This document shows positions 23,962-33,027 of a stretch of 64,000 nucleotides of DNA, one piece after another. Source of the stretch: Danxiaibacter sp048498555 (GTDB taxonomy: Bacteria; Bacteroidota; Bacteroidia; Chitinophagales; Chitinophagaceae); the NCBI GenBank assembly GCA_048498555.1, contig JBEHXT010000010.1:124001-188000 (forward strand), read 5' to 3'. How positions within the stretch are numbered: position 1 is the stretch's first letter; each line of letters begins with the position of its first letter. Position numbers and translations under genes: made by a program. The notes below the pieces were generated by a model. That model ran no database searches. It worked only from the letters and a program-made list of their open reading frames with translations, and was not told where the DNA came from.

Positions 23962-25920
23962 ATGATTGTTTATATGAGAATATTTTTAGTTGCACTTGCT
24001 TCGCTGTACAGTATTGCGATCCACGCTCAATTCAAGCCTTCCGGTATCCTGTCGAGTATTAAAAACGCTAACACCAAAGCTGCAAAGGGCTTTTCATTGG
24101 TAAATATCCGGGACGGCAACCATCCCGTTGAAATGATTTTTCAAACGCGTACCTGCGTTGGTATAAGCCAGGAAGACAATAAATGGTATGTGCTTCCTTT
24201 AAATGGGCCGTCCGGCGATATTACCGCTAACACAAATTTGTGGGTATTGCCTCAGGACCCATTTTCAAAAGATAAAGCGTATCTAATCAAATTAACCGAA
24301 GGCGACTCAATTAACGCCGTTATAGAAAATGACCAGCTAAGGGTAAATGTATATTCCAAAAAATTTGAATTGCGCACTGCTGAAGCCCGCCCCCACAGCG
24401 ATTGCTTTAACAACCGCTACACCATTGGTATACAGGGCGGCGATACCCTTGCAAACACACTGGCAGGGTTTTACTGGGGAACCATGTTACAATCAGTCAT
24501 AGAAAAAACCAAAGCAAAAAACTACCCTTACTCCAGCGGATATGTTATTAGCACATTAAACCCCAGCGCTTATGCGGGCTCTTATCCTGATGTTGACCAC
24601 GAATTTCAAATAAAGGGACGGCTTGCCTTTGCTTCGGGGCTTGATATTGACGTTGTGAAACGGATGATGGAGCTTCAGTTTAAATTAATGCAGGATGATC
24701 CTGAAGGGCTTTATCGAAATCCTTGTGCCGTGCAGCCCAATGGCGTTCGCGAATACCATGTGCGCAGGAACAGCCAAAACAATAAGGTAAATGCGGATAT
24801 GTTTTTATTAACGGGCAATATGGAAATTCTTGAGGAAGCATTCCATTATTTTGAAGCCACCAAGGATACCTTCTGGCTCAATAAAAATATTGACAACCTT
24901 GAAAATGCCGCTGCGTTTACCATTGCAAATACTGACCAATATGGACGCGTATGGTCTGATGTGTATTATGAAGACCAGGTAATGAAAGACGGCCGGGAAA
25001 CAATGTCGGGCGCATTGGCTGCCTATACTTTTCAGTTGTTGGCGCAGATGGAAAATATCTTGAACCGGGGAGACAAATCAAATTACTATTCCGGCATTTC
25101 AAAAAAAATAGCACAACAATTGGTTCAGCCTTTTCCTAAAGGATTCTGGAACGAGCAGGAACAGAGGTTTGTAGATTGGGTAGACAGAGATGGCGTTAGC
25201 CACAATCATATACACTTGTTGGCAAACATTCTACCTGTGCTCTTTGGATATGCAACCGAAGCACAAACCAATGCTGTAACGAAACTGGTTAATTCAAATA
25301 TGAGCGAATTTCAAAGGTTCCCCAGCTTTATATCGGCAGATGTTGCAGCTTATAACAAATATGAAATTGGTAATGGCGGGCCATATGACCTTTGTGCTGC
25401 CGGGCGTTATTGGTGGTGGGATGCATTATACTGGAAGTGGCGCAACAATAACGATTTATTGTATAAGCAGCTTAACATGGTTGCCGGTGCGGCCATCAAG
25501 GATTCCTTTTATATGGGTGAAAGGTATGACATGAACCATGTATATTATATTGACAATAAGGATTGGCACGGCGCCGATAAATATTATGAATACCCATGCG
25601 TTTTTACCTCGGTGCTTATAGATAATTTTCTAGGCATTCAGCATTGCTTAAATGCAGATTTGCGCATTAAGCCAAACGTTAATAGTTACGGAACTATAGA
25701 ATTTACAAATCCATTGTACAATATTCGATATACAATCAGTTCAAAAGGCTTCACGCTAAAGAACTTATCAGGCAAGTCGAGGAGTTTTAGTGTTGACTTA
25801 TCTGCCGTTTTTAAAGAAAATCAATTTAAAGTTGTTACCAAATCAAAGACGGCAACCACAGGTTCAAATACTACAATTGAATTGTTAGCAAACGAAGAAG
25901 CAGCTTGGATTTTTAACTGA
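23962..25920 (+). CDS. Large secreted protein, (alpha/alpha) barrel-like, possibly glycosidase
   Basis: 652 residues; ATG 23974 gives a tidier signal peptide (MRIFLVALASLYSIAIHAQ). The N-terminal third is beta-rich. The centre (about 215-560) is a run of helices with aromatic clusters (YWWWDALYWKW, GRVWSDVYYEDQV, HNHIHLLANILPVLFGYAT) of the kind seen in six-hairpin (alpha/alpha)6 glycosidases. The last 90 residues are again beta-rich. Asp and Glu candidates are many, so no catalytic pair can be fixed. No family is recognised with certainty and no SusC/SusD pair is adjacent. Confidence 0.5.
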   Translation: MIVYMRIFLVALASLYSIAIHAQFKPSGILSSIKNANTKAAKGFSLVNIRDGNHPVEMIFQTRTCVGISQEDNKWYVLPLNGPSGDITANTNLWVLPQDPFSKDKAYLIKLTEGDSINAVIENDQLRVNVYSKKFELRTAEARPHSDCFNNRYTIGIQGGDTLANTLAGFYWGTMLQSVIEKTKAKNYPYSSGYVISTLNPSAYAGSYPDVDHEFQIKGRLAFASGLDIDVVKRMMELQFKLMQDDPEGLYRNPCAVQPNGVREYHVRRNSQNNKVNADMFLLTGNMEILEEAFHYFEATKDTFWLNKNIDNLENAAAFTIANTDQYGRVWSDVYYEDQVMKDGRETMSGALAAYTFQLLAQMENILNRGDKSNYYSGISKKIAQQLVQPFPKGFWNEQEQRFVDWVDRDGVSHNHIHLLANILPVLFGYATEAQTNAVTKLVNSNMSEFQRFPSFISADVAAYNKYEIGNGGPYDLCAAGRYWWWDALYWKWRNNNDLLYKQLNMVAGAAIKDSFYMGERYDMNHVYYIDNKDWHGADKYYEYPCVFTSVLIDNFLGIQHCLNADLRIKPNVNSYGTIEFTNPLYNIRYTISSKGFTLKNLSGKSRSFSVDLSAVFKENQFKVVTKSKTATTGSNTTIELLANEEAAWIFN

Positions 25921-25941
25921 CAACAAATAGAGCAATTGAAA

Positions 25942-25963
25942 AATGAACTTTTAGTTCTAAATT
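25942..25963 (+). repeat. Dispersed 22-base word (AATGAACTTTTAGTT...), copy 1
   Basis: Differs at one base from the reverse complement of 58925-58946, on the other side of the window. It belongs to the TTCAACTTT/TGAACTTTT word family of the spacers. Confidence 0.5.
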
Positions 25964-26142
25964 CGGTTCAGCCTTTATTTGCCAAATTACATCAATATTT
26001 TTCTGGCCATGAACTATCGGGCTTCGCTTTCAGCCATGATGATTGTCGCATTCACACAGTAACGACAACATATTTGTGAGTGAAATTTGTATCATCATAA
26101 CACACCTATTTTGAAAAACATTTTAAAAAATAAATTATAAGT

Positions 26143-26150
26143 GGAGGTGA
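26143..26150 (+). promoter_or_regulatory. Canonical Shine-Dalgarno (GGAGGTGA)
   Basis: GGAGGTGA lies six bases before ATG 26157, the classic spacing. Nearly all other starts in the window lack such a site, as is usual for Bacteroidota, so it stands out and fixes this start. Confidence 0.6.
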
Positions 26151-26156
26151 CATAAT

Positions 26157-26741
26157 ATGAGAAAAATAATCGTCTTATCAATGATTACCTTAGATGGAGT
26201 AATGCAAGCTCCCGGCGGCCCAGAGGAAGATGCATCAGGCCACTTCGAATACGGTGGCTGGGTTGCGCCCTATGGCGATGAAGCGGGTGGCAAGATTATG
26301 GAAAAACTGATGAAACCTTCAGACCTTCTGTTGGGCCGCAAGACTTTTGAGATTTGGGAAAATTATTGGCCGGTACACGCGAATGCATGGCCGGGCATTA
26401 ATGATGTTACGAAATACGTTTTGTCGACAACCAGAAAAAAGTCAGATTGGAACAACTGCGTTTTCTTCAATAGCCTGGCAGAAATTCAAAACCTTAAAAA
26501 TTCAAATGGAGCTGATATCCAGGTTTGGGGCAGTAGTGAGCTTATTCAGCTGTTACTTAAGAACGACCTGGTGGATGAACTCTGGCTCATGATTCACCCT
26601 TTAACACTTGGCAATGGAAAAAAACTGTTCAGCAGCGGCCCAATTCCAGCAGCATTTACATTAACGGAAAGCGCAGTAACTACAACCGGGGTAATTTTTG
26701 CCAATTACAAACGCGCCGGAGAAGTGAAGACAGGAACGTAG
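26157..26741 (+). CDS. Dihydrofolate-reductase-like (RibD C-terminal) protein
   Basis: 194 residues: MRKIIVLSMITLDGVMQAPG opening, LLLGRKTFEIWENYW (GRxTF cofactor loop), YVLSTTRKKSDWNN, GADIQVWGSSELIQLL and MIHPLTLGNGKKLF. It has the layout of stand-alone RibD-C reductase-like proteins, with the same length as the one at 19088 but clearly different residues. It is preceded by a strong Shine-Dalgarno site, unlike its neighbours, which hints at origin from a lineage that uses such sites. Confidence 0.87.
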   Translation: MRKIIVLSMITLDGVMQAPGGPEEDASGHFEYGGWVAPYGDEAGGKIMEKLMKPSDLLLGRKTFEIWENYWPVHANAWPGINDVTKYVLSTTRKKSDWNNCVFFNSLAEIQNLKNSNGADIQVWGSSELIQLLLKNDLVDELWLMIHPLTLGNGKKLFSSGPIPAAFTLTESAVTTTGVIFANYKRAGEVKTGT

Positions 26742-26841
26742 GGGCTTAATAGCCTGGTCGATTTGGTAACTACATGTATTGCGAAGCTTAGAAACAAAAA
26801 GCTAAATTACCCTGATTAAAACTTTAATAAATAATACCAAA

Positions 26842-27192
26842 ATGGACAACACAAGAGCCTTTAAAATGTCGTTTGCCGGCGTTTATCCATTGTATATAAA
26901 AAAGGTAGAGCGAAAAGGGCAAACAAAGGAAGATTTGGATACCATTATATTCTGGCTGACCGGCTACAACGAACAAACACTACAGCAACAGATTGACAAG
27001 AAGGTAAACTTCGAAACATTTTTCAGTGAGGCGCCCCAACTCAATCCGAATGTTTCAAAAATTACCGGTGTAATCTGCGGGTACCGTGTGGAAGAAATTG
27101 AAGACAAGCTCATGCAAAAGATTCGCTATTTAGACAAATTAGTTGATGAGCTGGCAAAAGGGAGAGCAATGGAAAAGATTTTAAGGAAATAA
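26842..27192 (+). CDS. DUF2200 domain protein
   Basis: 116 residues, cytoplasmic. It matches the DUF2200 pattern closely: FKMSFAGVYPLYIKKVERKG, then TKEDLDTIIFWLTGY, FFSEAPQLNPN, KITGVICGYRVEEIED and the closing IRYLDKLVDELAKGRAM helix. The family is conserved but of unknown function. It is full length and stands alone. Confidence 0.85.
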   Translation: MDNTRAFKMSFAGVYPLYIKKVERKGQTKEDLDTIIFWLTGYNEQTLQQQIDKKVNFETFFSEAPQLNPNVSKITGVICGYRVEEIEDKLMQKIRYLDKLVDELAKGRAMEKILRK

Positions 27193-27434
27193 AAAGATTA
27201 GGATTGCACTAGACGCACAGTTGTACAGGTTGATGATGCAATCATTAAAAATTGTAACTATGCATATGGCGCCGGCAGAAATTGTTGAAATAATTGTGTG
27301 GCTGTCTGTTCTTCAGTTATTGACCAGGCTGAGTAGTTATTACAGTTTGATAAAAGCATATTAAAATAATACCAGAATTTGTTTGTTTAAGTGCATGATA
27401 AAAAACAATAAGGATTAGAATGCAAGCCCTTACA

Positions 27435-27842
27435 ATGAAAAATCTACTGCTGCCAGGTTATTTACTCTTTGCGATAATCTCTCTATCGGGCTGTAATGAT
27501 GAGCCAAAGCAAAATACTACGCGAAAACCGGTTGATTATATAAAAGCGATACCGGGCGTAAATGAACCCATTCCGGCTAAGGTGGTTCAAAAAGGTGAAG
27601 TGCTCATCAGCTATTCAGATTGCTATATATGTCATAAAAAAGACCAGAGATTGGTGGGGCCGGCTTTTGAAGACGTAGCAAAAAGATATCCTGCAAACAA
27701 GGCCTTTATTGAAATGCTCGCCCAAAAAGTAATCGCAGGAGGAAGTGGCGGCTGGGGTTCAGCGGTAATGGACCCTCATCCCAAACTTTCTGTTGAAGAT
27801 GCGAAAACAATGGTCAGTTATATCATGTCATTGAAAAAATAA
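27435..27842 (+). CDS. Cytochrome c-type lipoprotein
   Basis: From ATG 27435 (27420 is also possible). The signal peptide ends in a lipobox (LSGC), so the protein should be lipid-anchored in the periplasm. The mature part has a heme-binding CYICH, then RLVGPAFEDVAKRYP and GSGGWGSAVMDPHPKLS with the Met that would be the second axial ligand, and a closing MVSYIMSLKK helix. This is the class I cytochrome c layout and suggests electron transfer. Partners are not encoded nearby. Confidence 0.88.
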   Translation: MKNLLLPGYLLFAIISLSGCNDEPKQNTTRKPVDYIKAIPGVNEPIPAKVVQKGEVLISYSDCYICHKKDQRLVGPAFEDVAKRYPANKAFIEMLAQKVIAGGSGGWGSAVMDPHPKLSVEDAKTMVSYIMSLKK

Positions 27843-27875
27843 TTTGAGCCATTGTTTATTGTAGATATTGTTGAA

Positions 27876-27986
27876 ATGCAAATTTCGCACTTTCTTTGGG
27901 GAGTAGTATTATTTAACGGCAAGTCTGACCCGATTGAAACTGATCTGACAACGATAGAAGATGAATTCAATCGCTACATAAATTAA
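27876..27986 (+). CDS. Possible 36-residue small protein or gene tail
   Basis: ATG 27876 to TAA 27986. It reads ISHFLWGVVLFNG, then DLTTIEDEFNRYIN, which looks like the C-terminal end of a larger protein rather than a free small protein. No promoter is visible. Kept only because the residue pattern is protein-like. Confidence 0.2.
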   Translation: MQISHFLWGVVLFNGKSDPIETDLTTIEDEFNRYIN

Positions 27987-28072
27987 AAACGTTTCACTTT
28001 ACAAAACATCATAATTAATTCGTAAACCAAAATAACTCGACCTATTTTAAACACCAAAACATTCAACCCAAG

Positions 28073-29854
28073 ATGAAACTATATGCTGCTGCTTTTTTCG
28101 CGTTTATTGCAATAAACGCCTGTACCAAGCCATCCGTTCCTGTTAAGTTAGATGACACCCCCGTTCCCGTTGAACAGCCGGTTCCACCTGCAACACCTGT
28201 CAATACTATCATTACTGCATATGTAGAACCAAACGATCAAAACAAAAACCCACTTTTTGTTCATCTGAATGAAGCCCATTCACTTCCATGGAGTTTGGGC
28301 AGTTTTTCGGCCAATACTGCATTTTCTGTTGATCAATACAACACCAACATTTCAATGAACAACGATTCGTGGGTATCCGGCTTTTTCTTCGAAAATTCCA
28401 GGAACCTTCCCCTTACGGCTTCATCAAGGAACTATGTTGATGGAAACATTATTCAGAAGGTGCGCATAGGTTCCTTCACTTACCCATTTCAGGGAGGCGA
28501 ATGGCCGCTGCCTATCGGCGGAAAGATCACGTATACGCCCAATAGCTTTGGTAGCAATTCCAGTCCCGGTGTTGGCGATCCCGAATTTGGGTTCGTAGAT
28601 CCTACGGTGAAATTCTATGCCATTACTAATCCTTCTTTTACGGCTGATAAGGGCCAAAAAAGATGGTATTTAAAATCATACGGTATAATAAAGCTTGCAA
28701 CTTATTTCGCCATAGCACCCATTAGCGATGTTGAATTAGAATATCCTATCCCCACTCCCCTGGCAGCAACAGCGCCCGATAGCATACAGGCATGGCTTTA
28801 TAAGGACAACAAATGGATGCCTAAACACTATGCAAAAAAAACAGGAGGCAATTACAAAATAAAAATTGATGTTGCCGGCACATGGAATTTCGCGGTACCT
28901 GTAAAAGGATTTTACAAAACAATCAGGCTGAGGACTGATGCGGGCGTTCCTGTTACCAATGCAATTCTGAATATAAAAAACCGTACCGGTGAAGTGAATT
29001 CTGCGCGAACAGACGCCGATGGAAATGCCATTTGTTTTTTACCAACCAGCGAGAATTTTACCGTGGATGTAACCAATAGCTGGAACGATCAAACGTATGC
29101 GCCAGCTGTATTCAATCTATCTTTGTCATCATTTGAAACTCCGGATGATGTTACACTCACTATTCCTGCATCATCGCCTCATGTTATGACCATTAAAGGC
29201 AACGCTAATCTATGTAATGGCAGCCCGATACCGGATGGCACCGTTGCAATGACTTACAGGAACGGCCTGGCACTATGTTACATACCCGTAACAAATGGTA
29301 AATATAGCGCCGCGTTGGTGCGGCCATTGGACAACGAGATTTACCAGATAAAAGCCATCAACAACGCAAGTGGGGAGGCCGGAACAGATACAGCAGCATC
29401 GCTGAGAACAGGTTTGGATAATGTAATTAATCTCTCCACCTGCCAGACGGATACCAGGCTCTTCATCAATTATTCAATAGATGGCAAGCCCTACTCCATT
29501 ATCGGTGATGCAACTCATCCGGAAGATCCGCCGCTCGCTGCATACCAGGACCTGATAGGGTCCAGAGGAACCACTATTTCGTGTAATTCACTGGCTTCGG
29601 GAAAAGGTTATGGCATTGGTTTCGTGACAAATGTTTCCACTACAGGAGTTTATAAAAACCTTATTCTTGATGCATTATTCATAGGAACTGAATATTGCAA
29701 TCATGATTTTTATAAACCCATGAATCTGACAATAACAAGGTCTGACCTGCTGCCGGGCGGATACTTTGAAGGATCATTGGACTTCTATTATAAGGATGGT
29801 TCAAACATAACGCATCATTTCATTGGAAGCTTTAGATTGAAGCGGTTAACGTAA
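28073..29854 (+). CDS. Large surface lipoprotein with repeated beta domains
   Basis: 593 residues. The lipobox (AINAC, Cys at about 17) is followed by a Pro/Val-rich linker (about 25-45), so it is a lipoprotein, perhaps surface exposed. Several beta domains follow. A carboxypeptidase-regulatory-like segment (about 282-370: IRLRTDAGVPVTNAILNIKN, then ARTDADGNAICFLP) suggests stalk-like spacing, and a similar one follows (GNANLCNGSPIPDGTVAM). The C-terminal 120 residues form another domain ending HHFIGSFRLKRL. No catalytic motif; adhesion or surface structure is a guess. Confidence 0.55.
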   Translation: MKLYAAAFFAFIAINACTKPSVPVKLDDTPVPVEQPVPPATPVNTIITAYVEPNDQNKNPLFVHLNEAHSLPWSLGSFSANTAFSVDQYNTNISMNNDSWVSGFFFENSRNLPLTASSRNYVDGNIIQKVRIGSFTYPFQGGEWPLPIGGKITYTPNSFGSNSSPGVGDPEFGFVDPTVKFYAITNPSFTADKGQKRWYLKSYGIIKLATYFAIAPISDVELEYPIPTPLAATAPDSIQAWLYKDNKWMPKHYAKKTGGNYKIKIDVAGTWNFAVPVKGFYKTIRLRTDAGVPVTNAILNIKNRTGEVNSARTDADGNAICFLPTSENFTVDVTNSWNDQTYAPAVFNLSLSSFETPDDVTLTIPASSPHVMTIKGNANLCNGSPIPDGTVAMTYRNGLALCYIPVTNGKYSAALVRPLDNEIYQIKAINNASGEAGTDTAASLRTGLDNVINLSTCQTDTRLFINYSIDGKPYSIIGDATHPEDPPLAAYQDLIGSRGTTISCNSLASGKGYGIGFVTNVSTTGVYKNLILDALFIGTEYCNHDFYKPMNLTITRSDLLPGGYFEGSLDFYYKDGSNITHHFIGSFRLKRLT

Positions 29855-29896
29855 AGATCAAAATGACATATAACTATTTCAAAAGACATTGGAACT

Positions 29897-30511
29897 ATGG
29901 CAGAATTCTGGGAAACCAACTTTAACGAAAAGCAGGAAATGTGGGGGCTTGAACCATCGCGATCCGCTATTCTTACAAAATATTTTTTTGTAGAAAAAGG
30001 AATAAAAAATGTCCTTATTCCGGGTATTGGTTACGGACGAAATGCGCAAGTTTTCCGTGATAACGGAATGAACGTAACAGGAATTGAAATATCGAAAACC
30101 GCAATAGAACTGGCCAAAAAACATTATGGAACAGAGATGAACATTCATCATGGATCGGTTACTGACATGCCTTTTGACGACAACAAATACGATGGGATAT
30201 TTTGTTATTCCTTGATCCATCTATTAGATGCAAACGAAAGAACAAAATTGATCAGCGATTGCTACAATCAGCTAACTGAAAATGGTTACATGTTTTTTGT
30301 TGCTATCACTAAAGAAGCCCATACTTACGGTCAGGGAAAGTTTATCAGCAAGGATAGATACGAAATATTTGAAGGTGTTAAGATGTTTTTTTATGACTGC
30401 GAATCTGTTCATGCAGCGTTTGACAGCGCTGGTTTATTTGAGATTGAAGAAGTAAAGGAAAATTTTCCGTTTTACTTAATTAAATGCAGGAAGGATAGTG
30501 GTACTCAGTAA
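29897..30511 (+). CDS. Class I SAM-dependent methyltransferase
   Basis: 204 residues. AEFWETNFNEKQEMWGLEPS resembles the thiopurine-methyltransferase-like entry. VLIPGIGYGRNAQVF is motif I with the glycine loop, VTGIEISKTAIELAKKHYG the acidic ribose-binding strand, and HHGSVTDMPFDDNKYDGIFC motifs II-III. The rest of the fold (LISDCYNQLTENGYMFFVA) is complete. The methyl acceptor is unknown. Cytoplasmic. Confidence 0.87.
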   Translation: MAEFWETNFNEKQEMWGLEPSRSAILTKYFFVEKGIKNVLIPGIGYGRNAQVFRDNGMNVTGIEISKTAIELAKKHYGTEMNIHHGSVTDMPFDDNKYDGIFCYSLIHLLDANERTKLISDCYNQLTENGYMFFVAITKEAHTYGQGKFISKDRYEIFEGVKMFFYDCESVHAAFDSAGLFEIEEVKENFPFYLIKCRKDSGTQ

Positions 30512-30573
30512 GTGCGCTTAAATTTATTAGGCGCTATTAAAACCTTTGATGAAATATTTAAAGATTGAACCGC

Positions 30574-31020
30574 ATGCTGATTGAAACCTTGAAATCACTG
30601 TTTACAAGAGATTTAAACAGGTTAAGACAAGAAATAGAATTGTATAAGCAGGATGAAAATCTTTGGAAAACTCAAGAACAAATTGCCAATTCAGGAGGAA
30701 ACCTTTGCCTTCATTTAATAGGCAACCTGAATACTTATATTGGAAAAGAGATCGGCCATTCCGGTTATATGAGAGACAGAGAAAAAGAGTTCTCATTAAA
30801 AAATATTCCCAGGCCATACCTGCTGCGCATGATTGACGACACTATTCAGGTTGTAAACAATTCACTTGACAACCTGGATGAAAATACTTTGGCTAATGAA
30901 TATCCAGTTTTGGTATTTGAAGAAATGACATCTACGGAATATTTGCTGGTACATTTGGCGACACACTTGACCTATCATTTGGGGCAAATAAATTATCACA
31001 GACGATTAATTGATAAGTAG
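30574..31020 (+). CDS. DinB/YfiT-like (DUF1572) protein
   Basis: 148 residues from ATG 30574; the frame also opens from TTG 30565. It is a four-helix bundle of the DinB superfamily: LFTRDLNRLRQEIELYK, GGNLCLHLIGNLNTYIGK with the first His, ATHLTYHLGQINYHRRL with the second and third His of the metal site. The family includes bacillithiol transferases and other thiol-related enzymes, so a detoxification role is plausible. Confidence 0.82.
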   Translation: MLIETLKSLFTRDLNRLRQEIELYKQDENLWKTQEQIANSGGNLCLHLIGNLNTYIGKEIGHSGYMRDREKEFSLKNIPRPYLLRMIDDTIQVVNNSLDNLDENTLANEYPVLVFEEMTSTEYLLVHLATHLTYHLGQINYHRRLIDK

Positions 31021-31116
31021 GATAATACACTCAATTTTGTTGCTTTAAGCAGCTTCGATTGGGAAAGTCTGCACCAGCAACAAGGTATTTTAGAACAGGC
31101 CAAATATCTATGCTTC

Positions 31117-31968
31117 ATGGAACCAACCAATCAGGCAATACAACCAGATAATACCGCGGCAAGAACAGCCTTATGGCGAGCTTTACATGTTCAGACAGAT
31201 GCTACGCCACATATAATGGAGGATGAAATTGGTTTTAAATTAGTTGCTCCCGCAGATGACTGGCAACAACGCCCTGATATGAAATATACGAAACGCCTGA
31301 GGGCTTCTATCGTAGCTCGCGGACGGTTTATTGAGGACCTGATGATTGAACAAAGTAAGTTCGGGATAAGCCAGTATGTTATTCTCGGCGCTGGCCTTGA
31401 TACATTTGCCCAACGCAGGCAGGATATTGCGTCCGGACTTCAGATCTATGAAATTGACCAGCCCAATACGCTGGCATGGAAGCAACAGCGATTAATAGAA
31501 TTGGGGTTAGGCATACATGGCAACCTGCATTTTGTACCTGTTAATTTTGAAACCTCATCCTGGTGGACAGAGCTGCAAAAAATGGGGTTTGATACCAATA
31601 AGCCCGCTGTTGTCGCTTGCACCGGTGTTACTTTATATCTTACCAAAGAAGCCATCATTTCAACACTAAAGCAAATAGCATCGCTTGCACCGGGTTCTAA
31701 GCTTGCAATTACATTCTATTTGCCAATTGAACTGCTTGATGAAGAAGACAGGCCCATGCAGGAAATAGCAGAGAAAGGCGCACGCGCTGCAGGAACGCCA
31801 TTTGTCAGCTTCTTTACACCGGATGAAATATTGGCACTGGCACATGAAGCCGGTTTTAAAGAGGCAAGCACAATATCGACAAAGGACATGGAAAAGCTTT
31901 ATTTTACCAATCGATCTGATAATTTGTTGCCAGCAAGCGGAGAAGTTTTTTTGCTGGCAACGACATAA
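31117..31968 (+). CDS. SAM-dependent methyltransferase, leucine-carboxyl-methyltransferase type
   Basis: 283 residues. The pattern is that of the LCM/TIGR00027-like group: an N-terminal TAARTALWRALH, then RLRASIVARGRFIEDLMIEQ, ISQYVILGAGLDTFAQR (motif I with the GAGLDT loop), YEIDQPNTLAWKQQRL, and VVACTGVTLYLTKEAI. Related enzymes act in secondary metabolism or modify carboxyl groups. No biosynthetic cluster is nearby, so the substrate is open. Confidence 0.85.
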   Translation: MEPTNQAIQPDNTAARTALWRALHVQTDATPHIMEDEIGFKLVAPADDWQQRPDMKYTKRLRASIVARGRFIEDLMIEQSKFGISQYVILGAGLDTFAQRRQDIASGLQIYEIDQPNTLAWKQQRLIELGLGIHGNLHFVPVNFETSSWWTELQKMGFDTNKPAVVACTGVTLYLTKEAIISTLKQIASLAPGSKLAITFYLPIELLDEEDRPMQEIAEKGARAAGTPFVSFFTPDEILALAHEAGFKEASTISTKDMEKLYFTNRSDNLLPASGEVFLLATT

Positions 31969-31982
31969 GAGTTGTGCAATCT

Positions 31983-32072
31983 ATGGAACTATTTAATAGA
32001 AAAAGGCCTGACACTTGCCCTATCCCCGAAGACAACAGAATTTGGTTGGAAAAATCATTTACAACATTATAA
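31983..32072 (+). pseudogene. N-terminal remnant of an unidentified gene
   Basis: 29 codons from ATG 31983 to TAA 32072, reading FNRKRPDTCPIPEDNRIWLE. The block CPIPEDxxxWLE looks like the conserved start of a longer cytoplasmic protein, and it ends abruptly. The rest of the gap to 32277 carries a promoter and palindrome but no continuation of the gene. Confidence 0.3.
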
Positions 32073-32180
32073 GGCTTATACCGCATGCGTGACATTTGCC
32101 TCATCGCGCAACATTTGCTGTAGCTATCTATAGTCCGCGCCTTAATTTTTTAAAATCAGCACAATTTGTTCCAATCAAAT

Positions 32181-32211
32181 TTTGCCGTAATTATCCGGCA
32201 ATTTATATTTG
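32181..32211 (+). promoter_or_regulatory. Promoter TTTG-N19-TATATTTG with internal palindrome
   Basis: TTTG (32181-32184), 19 bases, then TATATTTG (32204-32211) fits the Bacteroidota -33/-7 consensus. The spacer holds the dyad TTGCCG (32182-32187) and CGGCAA (32196-32201), perfectly complementary, which would suit a repressor site. It would drive the lipoprotein gene 66 bases downstream. Confidence 0.5.
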
Positions 32212-32277
32212 ATCTAAAACCTTGAAACCCATGCACAAACCCTGAAGTTTTAATTTATAACCCTTGAAAAAACACTC

Positions 32278-33021
32278 ATGAAAACATTATACGCAGCCAT
32301 ACTGGCTATTGCATTATCCGGTTGCACGAAAAACTCTGCCACTGACAATTGCGACGAAATTCAACAAGTACATGCATCTTCTAACAAAATAGTAACCATC
32401 GGCGACACACTTAAATTCTATTCACGCGATGTAGGTGGTTATAGTATTTATGATTGGCATGGGCCGGATAATCTCAGAAGCGGTAAAGCGTATAATGCCA
32501 TTCCAAATGCGCAGTTAAAAAATAAAGGATGGTATTATTTATCTGTCGGCAACAATTCGTGCCAAACAAAATACGACAGCGTATATGTTGATGTAAAGCT
32601 GAAGCAGGGAAACCCGCCTTGTAATGTACCCGACAATACTTTAAGCTTTTCAAATATGCCCGGCGACGCGTTTTCATATATCCTTAAGTCATACGATACA
32701 GATGGTATTCTAACAGTTGAAGCAATCGGGTCAAATTCAATCGAGGTATTGTTTCATCCGCACTGGAAAGACAAAGAGCCGGAAGATGGTATTTATTCAA
32801 CCGTTAATGTAAGGAGCTTTGATCAAACCGATAACGATTATAACAAGGTTTATATAAGCGCCGTAAGAAACAGCCTCCGTTTTCAGAGCTACGAAAACCA
32901 GGTTGTTTATGTAAACCATACAAACGGCAAATTACAGATCCGTTTTTGCAGCCTTCCCATGGGCGCATACAATGGCATATCGTTCGCTACCTCAGCTTCA
33001 GCAAACATTATTCAAAAATAA
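32278..33021 (+). CDS. Lipoprotein with Ig-like domain, unknown function
   Basis: 247 residues. The signal peptide ends in a lipobox (LSGCTKN). Next comes an Ig/PKD-like domain (about 30-115: VTIGDTLKFYSRDVGGYSIY, then GWYYLSVGNNSC) with a probable Cys pair. A second beta domain runs to the end. It is separated by only six bases from the outer-membrane protein gene downstream, so both are likely one unit, perhaps at the cell surface. Confidence 0.6.
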   Translation: MKTLYAAILAIALSGCTKNSATDNCDEIQQVHASSNKIVTIGDTLKFYSRDVGGYSIYDWHGPDNLRSGKAYNAIPNAQLKNKGWYYLSVGNNSCQTKYDSVYVDVKLKQGNPPCNVPDNTLSFSNMPGDAFSYILKSYDTDGILTVEAIGSNSIEVLFHPHWKDKEPEDGIYSTVNVRSFDQTDNDYNKVYISAVRNSLRFQSYENQVVYVNHTNGKLQIRFCSLPMGAYNGISFATSASANIIQK

Positions 33022-33027
33022 CACGCT

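Noticed and set aside
27260..27364. 34-codon + strand frame in the gap before the cytochrome gene
   Set aside because: Hydrophobic and short, with no promoter or motif. It could be a remnant but is not supportable.
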